Assembly (NCBI GenBank): GCA_045653945.1
Contig: JAZOML010000044.1
Coordinates: 1-25,580, forward strand
Source: SIG673 sp045653945
GTDB lineage: Bacteria > Bacillota > Clostridia > Oscillospirales > CAG-272
DNA length: 25,580 bases
Reading direction: 5' to 3'
Positions 7,382 through 14,844 of this stretch are shown here, piece by piece; position 1 is the stretch's first letter; each line of letters begins with the position of its first letter. The notes below the pieces were generated by a model, which saw only the letters and a list, made by a program, of their open reading frames with translations, was not told where the DNA came from and did not search any database. The translations under genes were made by a program, and so were the position numbers.

Positions 7382-8338
7382 TTAATAGTTTCCCTCGGCA
7401 ATAGAAAGTGCGGCGTAGTCGCCTACCTTTTCGCCAAGTCCTGCCTTTAAAACCTTACAGGGGACGAGGGCTTCTCTTTTCATTGTTTCCAAAATTCCGT
7501 CTGCAAGTAAATCATCGCTTCTCATAAATATTCCGCCGATAACAACCGCTTCAGGGTCGATTATATCACAAAGAATTGATATAGTCATACCAAGCTTCTC
7601 GGCGCATTTTTTATAGATATCAGAGCAAATTTCGTCGCCTTTGTAAGCAAGGTCAGCAATAATTTTTGCATTTACGTTTTCTTCCTTACCTTCACAAGCC
7701 TTATATAATTCGGTATCCTCGCCATACCTACGCATAGCAAATATACCCATTTGACGGATACCTCCGCCAGAACAAAATCCCTCGCACGAGCCTGCTTTAC
7801 CGTAACCGACAGGGCCGTCAGGCTCAAGCCTTACGTGTCCTATCTCACCTGCGTTGTCGTTTGTGCCTCGGTAGAGCTTACCGTCAAGAATAAGTCCTGC
7901 GCCAAGTCCCGTACCAAAGGTAAGAAACGCCATATTTTTAAGCCCTCTGCCCGCTCCGTATTTCCACTCAGCAACCGCACAGGCGTTTGCATCGTTTTGC
8001 AGACGACAGGGGATACCCGTGAGGTCTGTGAAATAATCGCAAATCTTTATATTATCCCATTTCGGAAGATTTGGCGGACACATAACTACCCCCGTTTCGC
8101 TATTAAGCGGTCCTCCGCAGGAGATACCGATACCAACAATATCCTTATATTCAAGTGCTGATTTTTTAAGAATATTATCAAGCTCGTTTTTAAACTGCTC
8201 AAGCACAGTATACGGTTTATCCGCTTCCGTTGGAAATTTTATTTTTTGCAGAATTTCGGGCGTCGCATTTTCTACCGTCTTACCAAGCGTAACGGCACAC
8301 TTTGTTCCTCCAACATCAAATCCAACTATATATTTCAT
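7382..8338 (-). CDS. ROK-family sugar kinase
   Basis: A 318-residue ASKHA-fold kinase. The N-terminal GFDVGGTKCAV binds the ATP phosphate; GISCGGPLN, the catalytic Asp116 in QNDANAC, the glycine-rich FGTGLGAGLILDG and GEIGHVRLEPDG (His168, a zinc ligand in ROK proteins) follow. The usual CxCGxxGC zinc cluster is replaced by GSCEGFCSGGG, a variant I associate with clostridial ROK proteins. It probably phosphorylates a hexose or amino sugar in the cytoplasm. No N-terminal helix-turn-helix is present, so it is a kinase and not a NagC-type repressor. Its ATG overlaps the DUF1015 TGA (ATGA, 8335-8338), indicating translational coupling. Confidence 0.9.
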   Translation of the reverse strand: MKYIVGFDVGGTKCAVTLGKTVENATPEILQKIKFPTEADKPYTVLEQFKNELDNILKKSALEYKDIVGIGISCGGPLNSETGVVMCPPNLPKWDNIKICDYFTDLTGIPCRLQNDANACAVAEWKYGAGRGLKNMAFLTFGTGLGAGLILDGKLYRGTNDNAGEIGHVRLEPDGPVGYGKAGSCEGFCSGGGIRQMGIFAMRRYGEDTELYKACEGKEENVNAKIIADLAYKGDEICSDIYKKCAEKLGMTISILCDIIDPEAVVIGGIFMRSDDLLADGILETMKREALVPCKVLKAGLGEKVGDYAALSIAEGNY

Positions 8339-9546
8339 TTTATTTTTCTTACCTCAGTGTAGTAGCGCTTATCTCTTGCGTGTCCCATTGAGAAGGTTTT
8401 GCGAGGAAGAACACCCTCTTTTTCAACGGCGGTGAAAAGCTCGCTCTTACCCATACCGTCGTAGATAAATCCGCAAGAATCAGTCTTTTTAGCGATTTCA
8501 AGCACCTCGTCCTCTCCGTGAATATAGTCAACCACCATATTGGGGTAATCTTTAAGGTACTCGTCAAGGAATATTTGAACAGTACCGACGGGCAGTGCGT
8601 GAGGAGGATTTTTAACGTAAATCGTTTCCTTTTTGTCGCCCGCAACAAAAATTATCTTTTGCTCGCCGTCTGCGGTAATTTTATCGCCAAGGAAGTTTTT
8701 AAATGCTTCAAAAATATTATCTACATCAACGTTTTCCGCGGTGCGGTAGATAGGCTCAAATTCAAGTGCCTCGCTATGAATATTAACAAGCTCGCAAAGG
8801 GCGTAGCGGTTTATTTCGGTACGTCCGAGCTCTCTCACCGCCTTTGCTGTTGCAAGTGAGTGGTTTCCGTCGCCTACCGCAAGGGTAATTCCGCTATGCA
8901 GCTCACCCAAAGCCTCTATTTTCTCGCATACTGCATCGTTCATTTCAACGGGAACAAGGTAACCCGTAATATGACCGCCGCCGAGCATAAGGTCAAAATC
9001 GTAAAGCTTTTCCATTTTTCCCTGCTTTGCAAGCTCACCTAGCGGTTCAACGATAGCTTTGTTTATATCGTCAGCAAGCATAAGCACGTGAGGAAGCTCT
9101 GTGGGTGCATTTTTTCTTATTTCAACTCTTGGCGGAATACGTTCAAGCACCGTTTTCTCGGTTGCACGTACTCTTGAAGTAGAGCCAAGGTTATAATCAT
9201 ATTCGTCAAGGTCAACCGCACCAACAATACCTGCTCTCATCTTTCCGTCGCTTTGAATACGCTCTACGTAAATAAATGCATCTTTATATTCGGTATAAAT
9301 ATCGCTATCAAGATAATTTTGCATAGCATTATTTATGCTTTCGGTCATTTTTGCAGAATCGGTTTTGCCAAGATAAACCTCAGGATAAATAAGACTAAGG
9401 GTTGTAGGAGCATCTCCTGCAATTTCCTTTACCTGCTCCCAATAATCGGGGCGTGAGGTAAACTGGTCGCAAGCGATAACCGACCATTTTTCAAAATCCT
9501 TTTTGGGCAGAAGTATATTTGCGGGCGCAAAAATGTAATTTTTCAT
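8335..9546 (-). CDS. DUF1015-family protein
   Basis: A 403-residue cytoplasmic protein of the DUF1015 family. Recognisable parts are the start NYIFAPANILLPKKDFEKWS, the following ACDQFTSRPDYWEQV, SRVRATEKTVLERIPPRVEI and, near residue 225, AVGDGNHSLATAKA, the family's hallmark DGxH segment, which recalls the DGxHR motif of ParB/sulfiredoxin-like kinases. No function is established that I can name with confidence. It is the first gene of the operon, behind a strong promoter and a GAGGA ribosome site, and is coupled to the ROK kinase by ATGA overlap. The context points to phosphorylated-metabolite chemistry. Confidence 0.9.
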   Translation of the reverse strand: MKNYIFAPANILLPKKDFEKWSVIACDQFTSRPDYWEQVKEIAGDAPTTLSLIYPEVYLGKTDSAKMTESINNAMQNYLDSDIYTEYKDAFIYVERIQSDGKMRAGIVGAVDLDEYDYNLGSTSRVRATEKTVLERIPPRVEIRKNAPTELPHVLMLADDINKAIVEPLGELAKQGKMEKLYDFDLMLGGGHITGYLVPVEMNDAVCEKIEALGELHSGITLAVGDGNHSLATAKAVRELGRTEINRYALCELVNIHSEALEFEPIYRTAENVDVDNIFEAFKNFLGDKITADGEQKIIFVAGDKKETIYVKNPPHALPVGTVQIFLDEYLKDYPNMVVDYIHGEDEVLEIAKKTDSCGFIYDGMGKSELFTAVEKEGVLPRKTFSMGHARDKRYYTEVRKIK

Positions 9547-9580
9547 AAAACGTTCCTCTTTGTAAAACTATTATATTTAT

Positions 9581-9609
9581 ATTATACTTTATTCACGTTG
9601 AAAATTCAA
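9581..9609 (-). promoter_or_regulatory. Promoter of the DUF1015-ROK-SIS operon
   Basis: On the minus strand, TTGAAT (9604-9609), a 17-nt spacer and TATAAT (9581-9586). It lies 35 nt upstream of the DUF1015 ATG and is a near-consensus sigma-A promoter. Confidence 0.8.
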
Positions 9610-9753
9610 GTGTTATTTTTAATTTGACTATTTAAATCGGCGCTTTTTTAAAGACAAAAAATATATTTTAACTGTGCGACCTTTTTTGACATAAAAATCA
9701 CGCATCTTGCTTTACAATCATAATAGACGCAAAACGAAAGGATGATATAAAAT

Positions 9754-10083
9754 ATGCAAGCACTCATGGCAAAATACGAAACGGGTGAAGACACCTTAAC
9801 TATAACACTTTCGGGTGAAATTGACCACCATACGGCAAGAACTGCAAGAGTGGAAATAGACAGGCAAATATATTTTTACAAGGCAGGTACGGTAGTTCTT
9901 GACTTATCGGAAATAGCCTTTATGGATAGCTCAGGACTTGGACTTATCCTCGGACGCTATACGCATATACGGGAAATGGGCGGCGTATTAAAGGTTTTAA
10001 ATCCAACAAAAAGTGTAAAAAGGCTGCTCACCCTTGCAGGAACAGAAAAAATAATTCCAATTATTAGCACCAACGAAAAATAA
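9754..10083 (+). CDS. spoIIAA: Anti-sigma F factor antagonist SpoIIAA
   Basis: A 109-residue STAS-domain protein. LSGEIDHHTARTARVEID and LDLSEIAFMDSSGLGLILGR are diagnostic; Ser59 in FMDSSGLG corresponds to the Ser phosphorylated by SpoIIAB in Bacillus (Ser58). Unphosphorylated SpoIIAA frees sigma-F from SpoIIAB in the forespore. Start ATG 9754 follows AAAGGA; the internal ATG 9766 is too far from it. It is first of the canonical three-gene operon, with a 32-nt gap to spoIIAB. I found no well-spaced sigma-H promoter (AGGANNT plus GAAT) upstream. Confidence 0.96.
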   Translation: MQALMAKYETGEDTLTITLSGEIDHHTARTARVEIDRQIYFYKAGTVVLDLSEIAFMDSSGLGLILGRYTHIREMGGVLKVLNPTKSVKRLLTLAGTEKIIPIISTNEK

Positions 10084-10115
10084 GGCTGAATTTATAAGGA
10101 AAGAGGCATACGTAT

Positions 10116-10574
10116 ATGAAGAAAATAATAAATGAAACGGAAATTATTTTCCCCGCAATCGGAGAAAATGAGGTACTTGCGCGCTCTGTGGTAGGAGCTT
10201 TTTGTATACAAACCGACCCAACACTTGAGGAACTTTCCGACGTGCGCACAGCGGTAAGCGAAGCGGTAACAAACGCTATTGTACACGGATATAAGGATAA
10301 CGGCAAGGGAAAAGTGGTATTAAAAATGAAGCTATACGATGACGACACGCTTAAAATCACAGTAAGCGACAAGGGTTGCGGTATTGAAAATATTCCTCTT
10401 GCTATGACACCGCTCTATTCCTCGGATACCTCAGGTGAACGAGGAGGTATGGGTTTCTCAATTATGGAAAGCTTTATGGACGATTTAAAGGTGGTTTCCA
10501 TAGTCGGAAAGGGAACTAAAATAACTATGGTAAAAAGATTTTCGTTACATAACGAAGAGGAAAACAACGGATAA
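10116..10574 (+). CDS. spoIIAB: Anti-sigma F factor / serine kinase SpoIIAB
   Basis: A 152-residue GHKL-type kinase that binds and inhibits sigma-F and phosphorylates SpoIIAA. The ATP-binding boxes are all visible: the N box in AVSEAVTNAIVHGY, the G1 box in VSDKGCGIENI and the G2 box in SGERGGMGFSIME. Start ATG 10116 follows AAGGAAAGAGG. Length and order (AA-AB-sigF) match the Bacillus/Clostridium operon. It should be expressed in the predivisional cell. Confidence 0.96.
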   Translation: MKKIINETEIIFPAIGENEVLARSVVGAFCIQTDPTLEELSDVRTAVSEAVTNAIVHGYKDNGKGKVVLKMKLYDDDTLKITVSDKGCGIENIPLAMTPLYSSDTSGERGGMGFSIMESFMDDLKVVSIVGKGTKITMVKRFSLHNEEENNG

Positions 10575-10597
10575 AACGAAAATTTGGAGGCATACGT

Positions 10598-11326
10598 GTG
10601 TTTAAAAATGCCAAAATTACAAATTCAGAGCTATTGCAAAAAATAAAAGAGGGTGATAGCGACGCCCTGCAAATCCTTACCGAGCAAAATACAGGTTTAG
10701 TTAAAAAAATTGCCCTGCGCTTTGTCGGGCGTGGGGTTGAGTATGAGGATTTAACTCAAATCGGTATGATAGGTCTGATAAAAGCGGCACGCAGCTTTAA
10801 TTTTGAATACGGGTGCGTATTTTCAACCTATGCAGTGCCACTTATTATGGGGGAAATACGCCGCTTTTTGCGTGATGACGGTCCAATAAAGGTTAGCCGC
10901 AGTATAAAACAAAAAGGCGCTACTCTTATGCGTGAGCGAGAAAAATTTATAGCCGAGAATCAGCGTGAACCGAAAATTTCCGAGCTTTCCGCACTTACAG
11001 GCTTTGCCGAAAGTGAAATTGCATACTGTCTTGAGGCTATGTCAAGCGTTTCCTCCCTAAGCGAGCCGATTGGTGGAGATGATGCCTCGCTTACGATTGA
11101 AAGCAGTCTTGCGGATGAAAGCACATCTCTTGATACCCTCACTGACCGAATTGCACTCGGCGAGGCAATAAGACGCTTACCACCGCTTTGGAGAAAAATA
11201 ATACAGCTACGCTATTTTGACGAGCTTTCACAAAGCGAAACGGGAAAAAGACTTGGACTAACTCAGGTTAAGGTATCAAGAGAGGAACAAAAAATACTTC
11301 TATTTTTAAAAAAAGAGCTGGCATAA
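10598..11326 (+). CDS. sigF: RNA polymerase sigma-F factor (SpoIIAC)
   Basis: A 242-residue sigma-70-family factor of the sporulation class. Region 2 shows VEYEDLTQIGMIGLIKAARSF and FSTYAVPLIMGEIRRFLRDDG; region 3 shows VSRSIKQKG and KISELSALTGFAE; region 4 shows RRLPPLWRKIIQLRYFDELSQ followed by LGLTQVKVSREEQKIL. The gene position after spoIIAB identifies sigma-F and not the close paralogue sigma-G. Start is GTG 10598 with an ideal GGAGG seven bases upstream. Region 4 has REEQ where Bacillus-type proteins usually have a hydrophobic residue after the Arg, a small deviation. It directs early forespore transcription. Confidence 0.95.
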   Translation: MFKNAKITNSELLQKIKEGDSDALQILTEQNTGLVKKIALRFVGRGVEYEDLTQIGMIGLIKAARSFNFEYGCVFSTYAVPLIMGEIRRFLRDDGPIKVSRSIKQKGATLMREREKFIAENQREPKISELSALTGFAESEIAYCLEAMSSVSSLSEPIGGDDASLTIESSLADESTSLDTLTDRIALGEAIRRLPPLWRKIIQLRYFDELSQSETGKRLGLTQVKVSREEQKILLFLKKELA

Positions 11327-11330
11327 ACAT

Positions 11331-11360
11331 AAAAAACGCACCCACGTGGGTGCGTTTTTT
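11331..11360. terminator. Terminator after the sigF operon
   Basis: A perfect 30-bp palindrome: six A, CGCACCCAC, GTGGGTGCG, six T. It starts 5 nt after the sigF stop and is symmetric, so it can also stop minus-strand transcription through the rhamnosidase fragment. Confidence 0.93.
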
Positions 11361-11375
11361 ATCTAATATAGGTAA

Positions 11376-11597
11376 CCAACGTCTGCCGTTTATATAAATT
11401 TCATACATACCGTAAGCGGTAGCGAGAATATATGCCGAGCCTTCTCCGTTATATTCAAAAGATGATACGTATTTTAAGATATTTTCGCTTTCTTCCTTAC
11501 GTCCAATCCATTTTGCCTGCGGCTTTTCACCCATAAAGCCGGTAACGAAGTAACCCGTAGCGTAATCGGAAATTTCTCCGTGATTATCCCATATTTT
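11376..11597 (-). pseudogene. Fragment of an alpha-L-rhamnosidase (GH78) gene
   Basis: On the minus strand about 74 codons read KIWDNHGEISDYATGYF..., then EKPQAKWIGRKEE and ILATAYGMYEIYINGRRW. This is the pattern of the N-terminal domains of bacterial GH78 alpha-L-rhamnosidases (end of a fibronectin-like domain with WDxxGExS, then WxAKWI, then the jelly-roll G-Y-E-Y-I-N-G-R segment). Intact enzymes usually exceed 700 residues. Here the similarity stops within 20 nt of the sigF terminator and nothing homologous precedes it, so both ends are lost. No ribosome site is evident. It is a deletion remnant between the sigF terminator and the citrate synthase promoter, and indicates that the lineage once carried rhamnoside-degradation genes here. 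The rest of the 394-nt gap holds only the terminator and that promoter. Confidence 0.7.
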
Positions 11598-11681
11598 GCA
11601 AGTAGTTATAATGAATATAAGCAAATAAAATAATGTAGGCTTATAATTTACAAAATCCGATAGAAAGTTTCAGGTAAAATA

Positions 11682-11690
11682 TGGTATAAT
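11682..11690 (+). promoter_or_regulatory. Extended -10 promoter of citrate synthase
   Basis: TGG followed by TATAAT (11685-11690) forms an extended -10 element. No good -35 lies 17 nt upstream. Transcription would start near 11697, 24 nt before ATG 11721. Confidence 0.6.
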
Positions 11691-11720
11691 ATTTTCAACG
11701 AAATCATAGTGAGGACGAAA

Positions 11721-13079
11721 ATGATAAATTATTCCGAAATAACCGAATACATAAAAGAGCTTGCCGAAATTTCAAGTAAAAGCAACGGCATTGCTCCTGA
11801 AATGTACACAAAGCACGATGTTAAAAGAGGACTTCGCGATACAAACGGTAGCGGCGTTATAACAGGACTTACCGAGGTTTCCTGCATAAATTCCAAGATA
11901 GTTGACGAAAACGGTAACGTAACTCCCATTGACGGTGAGCTTTACTATCGCGGCGTTAATATTCACGACCTTGTATCCGGCTTTGTTGCCGACAACCGCT
12001 ATGGCTTTGAGGAAACGGTATACCTTCTTCTGCTTTCGCATCTACCAAGTAAGGACGAGATTACAAAATTCACCGACCAGCTTTCAGACTACCGTTCACT
12101 TCCCCCCTCCTTTGTGCGCGATATGATACTTAAAGCTCCCGGAAAGGATATGATGAATATGCTTTCCCGTTGCGTGCTTGCACTTTATGCTTACGACGAA
12201 AATCCCGACGATATTTCACTTCCAAACGTTATGCGTCAGTGTTTGCAGCTTATAGCACAGTTCCCGCTCCTTGCAGTCTACGGTTACCACTCCTATCAGC
12301 ACTACCACAAGGGACAAAGCCTTTTTATTCACTACCCCAAAAAGGAATATACAACCGCCGAAAATCTACTTTATTTACTCCGTGAGGACGGTCAGTTTAC
12401 TCCGCTTGAGGCAAAGCTGCTCGACCTCGCTCTTGTATTACACGCCGAGCACGGCGGCGGAAACAACTCCACCTTTACCACGCACGTTGTAACCTCATCG
12501 GGCACTGATACCTACTCAGCAGTTTCCGCTTCTCTGGGCTCACTTAAAGGTCCAAGACACGGCGGCGCAAACATTAAGGTTATGAAAATGTTTGACGATA
12601 TGAAGGCAAACATCGACACGACAAACGAGGACGAAATTGCCGATTACCTTGCCAGACTTCTTGACAAACAGGCGTTTGACAATGCAGGTCTTATTTACGG
12701 TATGGGACACGCCGTATACTCAATTTCCGATCCCCGTGCAACGATTTTACGCACCTACGCAAAGCAGCTTTCGGAGGAAAAGGGTATGAGTGATGAATAC
12801 CGCCTATACGAAACAGTTGAGCGCCTTGCACCTGAAATCATTGCCGAAAAGCGTAAAATATACAAGGGCGTCAGCGCAAACGTTGATTTTTATTCAGGTA
12901 TGGTTTACAAGATGCTCGGACTCCCCTACGAGCTTTTCACTCCTATCTTTGCGGTTGCAAGAATTGCAGGCTGGTCGGCGCATAGAATCGAGGAAATTCA
13001 AAACGCAGGCAAAATTATCCGACCTGCTTATATCAACGTAAAGGAATACGAGCCATATATCAAGCTTGAAAATAGATAA
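11721..13079 (+). CDS. gltA: Citrate synthase (citrate/2-methylcitrate synthase family)
   Basis: A 452-residue type of citrate synthase typical of Clostridia, condensing oxaloacetate and acetyl-CoA. Visible signatures are GLTEVSCINSK, ELYYRGVNIHDLV, the active-site His region LHAEHGGGNNSTFT, SLGSLKGPRHGGANIKVM, the second His in YGMGHAVYSISDPR and the Asp in NVDFYSGMVYKMLGLP. The start is ATG 11721; an upstream GTG at 11709 overlaps the ribosome site (GTGAGGA). It is monocistronic with its own promoter and terminator. In an anaerobe it probably feeds the oxidative branch to 2-oxoglutarate and glutamate; a methylcitrate role is possible. Confidence 0.95.
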   Translation: MINYSEITEYIKELAEISSKSNGIAPEMYTKHDVKRGLRDTNGSGVITGLTEVSCINSKIVDENGNVTPIDGELYYRGVNIHDLVSGFVADNRYGFEETVYLLLLSHLPSKDEITKFTDQLSDYRSLPPSFVRDMILKAPGKDMMNMLSRCVLALYAYDENPDDISLPNVMRQCLQLIAQFPLLAVYGYHSYQHYHKGQSLFIHYPKKEYTTAENLLYLLREDGQFTPLEAKLLDLALVLHAEHGGGNNSTFTTHVVTSSGTDTYSAVSASLGSLKGPRHGGANIKVMKMFDDMKANIDTTNEDEIADYLARLLDKQAFDNAGLIYGMGHAVYSISDPRATILRTYAKQLSEEKGMSDEYRLYETVERLAPEIIAEKRKIYKGVSANVDFYSGMVYKMLGLPYELFTPIFAVARIAGWSAHRIEEIQNAGKIIRPAYINVKEYEPYIKLENR

Positions 13080-13130
13080 AAAGTACAAAATATCAGTTGA
13101 TAACCCTACACGCTATTGCAATTTAATATC

Positions 13131-13162
13131 AAAAAACCGTTGCATTGTTGCAACGGTTTTTT
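13131..13162 (+). terminator. Terminator of citrate synthase
   Basis: Arms AAAAAACCGTTGCA (13131-13144) and TGCAACGGTTTTTT (13149-13162) are fully complementary around TTGT and followed by further T. It lies 51 nt after the stop and insulates the glycan region. Confidence 0.92.
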
Positions 13163-13229
13163 TAATGAAAATTTTCACATATTTGTTAAGTAAATATTTA
13201 GCTTATTTGTTAAATTTGTTCAAAAAGTA

Positions 13230-13258
13230 TTGACTAAAGCTTTTTTTTAATATATAAT
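13230..13258 (+). promoter_or_regulatory. Promoter of the glycan/ATP-grasp operon
   Basis: TTGACT (13230-13235), a 17-nt spacer and TATAAT (13253-13258), close to the sigma-A consensus. The predicted start near 13265 leaves a leader of about 100 nt before the flippase ATG. The rest of the 288-nt gap from 13080 holds only the terminator before it and this A/T-rich leader. Confidence 0.8.
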
Positions 13259-13367
13259 AATATAGTCTATATTTAATTCACTACATAATTTTAAAAAATA
13301 TAAAGAAAGAATAAAAGAGGGGTTATTAATCTATTAAAAACAATTTTCCCTTTCACTTAAACGAAAA

Positions 13368-14822
13368 ATGAGTAACATAAACAAAACAGCAAAAGGCTTT
13401 ATGTGGAAGCTTTTTGAACGCTTTGGTGTATCAACCGTACAATTTGTTTTACAAATAATACTTGCAAGACTACTTGCACCCGAGCACTACGGCGCACTTG
13501 CGATAATTATAATATTCACAACTCTTGCAAACGTTTTTGTGCAAAATGGGTTCAACACCGCATTGGTGCAAAACAAAGACGTCGACGAGGACGATTATTC
13601 CTCGGTATTTTGGATTTCATTTTTCATTGCGGTTATCCTTTACATAGCAATCTTCTTCGCTTCGCCGCTCATCGGCTGGTTTTACGAAATGCCTGAAATC
13701 GTTACCCCTATGAGAGTTCTTGCACTTATGATTTTACCCGGTTCTCTAAACTCCGTTCAGGTTGCCAAGGTGAGCCGAGAAATGAATTTCAAAAAAATCT
13801 TTTTCAGCAACATCGGAGCTGTTCTTATTTCAGGAATCGCAGGTATTGTTATCGCATATATGGGCGGCGGACTTTGGGCTTTGGTTGCACAAAGCCTTAT
13901 AAACGTAGTCGTTATTTGTATAATAATGAGATTTACCGTCAAGCTGAAAATAAAATTTATTTGCAATTTAAAGCGCGTAAGGATGCTTTTTGCTTACGGC
14001 TGGAAGCTTCTTGTTTCTTCACTGATTGATACACTATATCAGGACCTTCGCAGTCTTGTTATCGGTAAAAAATACGATGACGCAACGCTCGGATATTACA
14101 ATCGAGGCAAGCAATTTCCTCAGTTCATCACGACTGCTGTAAACGGCGCAGCACAAAGCGTGCTATTACCTGCAATGGCGGAAAAGCAAGACGATAAATC
14201 CAAGGTGAAAGAATTGACGCGTAATTCTATAATGCTTAGCGCGTATATTCTTTTCCCGATGATGATGGGACTTGCGGCAGTTGCTTCTCCTCTTGTTTCT
14301 CTGCTTCTTACAGATAAATGGCTTCCTTGTGTACCGTATCTACAAATTTATTGCTTAACGTATGCATTTTGGCCGATTCATACTTCTAATTTACAGGCAA
14401 TCAACGCAATAGGCAGAAGCGATATATTTTTAAAGCTGGAAATTATAAAGAAAATATACGGAATTGCAGCACTCGTTATAGCCGTTGCCTTCTTTAACTC
14501 CCCCGTTGCTATTGCTATGACGGGTATAATTACGGCACTAATCAGTAGTTTTGTCAATTCATTCCCAAATAAAAAATTGATAGGTTATTCGTATTTTGAA
14601 CAGATTCGTGATATTTTGCCGTCGCTTACACTTTCGGGAATAATGTTTGCCTCTGTTTATGCACTTAATTATTTGCAGATTTCGACTATTCTTCTGCTCA
14701 TTATGCAGGTTGGAGTCGGCATTGTGCTTTATTTGGGACTTTCGTTCGTTATACGTCCAAAGCCGTTTAAAATTTTACTTGAAAGTGCAAAAGCTTTTAT
14801 ACATAATAAAAAATCGCATTAA
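13368..14822 (+). CDS. Wzx/MATE-like oligosaccharide flippase
   Basis: A 484-residue polytopic membrane protein of the polysaccharide-exporter (MOP) superfamily, with about 12-14 hydrophobic segments. The N-terminal KGFMWKLFERFGVSTVQFVL, then LARLLAPEHYGALA, QNGFNTALVQ and YYNRGKQFPQ are typical of WzxC/lipopolysaccharide-biosynthesis flippases, which move lipid-linked glycans across the cytoplasmic membrane. It starts at ATG 13368; an in-frame stop at 13335 excludes a longer form. The ribosome site is poor: the best GAGGGG lies about 47 nt upstream. It opens the glycan operon, 22 nt before the first ATP-grasp gene. The exported substrate is unknown but presumably contains the sugar made by the genes downstream. 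Confidence 0.9.
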   Translation: MSNINKTAKGFMWKLFERFGVSTVQFVLQIILARLLAPEHYGALAIIIIFTTLANVFVQNGFNTALVQNKDVDEDDYSSVFWISFFIAVILYIAIFFASPLIGWFYEMPEIVTPMRVLALMILPGSLNSVQVAKVSREMNFKKIFFSNIGAVLISGIAGIVIAYMGGGLWALVAQSLINVVVICIIMRFTVKLKIKFICNLKRVRMLFAYGWKLLVSSLIDTLYQDLRSLVIGKKYDDATLGYYNRGKQFPQFITTAVNGAAQSVLLPAMAEKQDDKSKVKELTRNSIMLSAYILFPMMMGLAAVASPLVSLLLTDKWLPCVPYLQIYCLTYAFWPIHTSNLQAINAIGRSDIFLKLEIIKKIYGIAALVIAVAFFNSPVAIAMTGIITALISSFVNSFPNKKLIGYSYFEQIRDILPSLTLSGIMFASVYALNYLQISTILLLIMQVGVGIVLYLGLSFVIRPKPFKILLESAKAFIHNKKSH

Positions 14823-14844
14823 CTATTTGTTTTGGAGAAGAAAA

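Noticed and set aside
11268..11375. Reading the rhamnosidase-like frame through the sigF terminator as one 118-residue gene
   Set aside because: The residues after INGRRW are encoded by the terminator palindrome and the sigF 3' end and do not resemble the family.
14647..14844. Longer ATP-grasp start inside the flippase gene
   Set aside because: The extension is antiphase to the flippase coding sequence, and the ATG at 14845 has GGAG and the normal family N-terminus.
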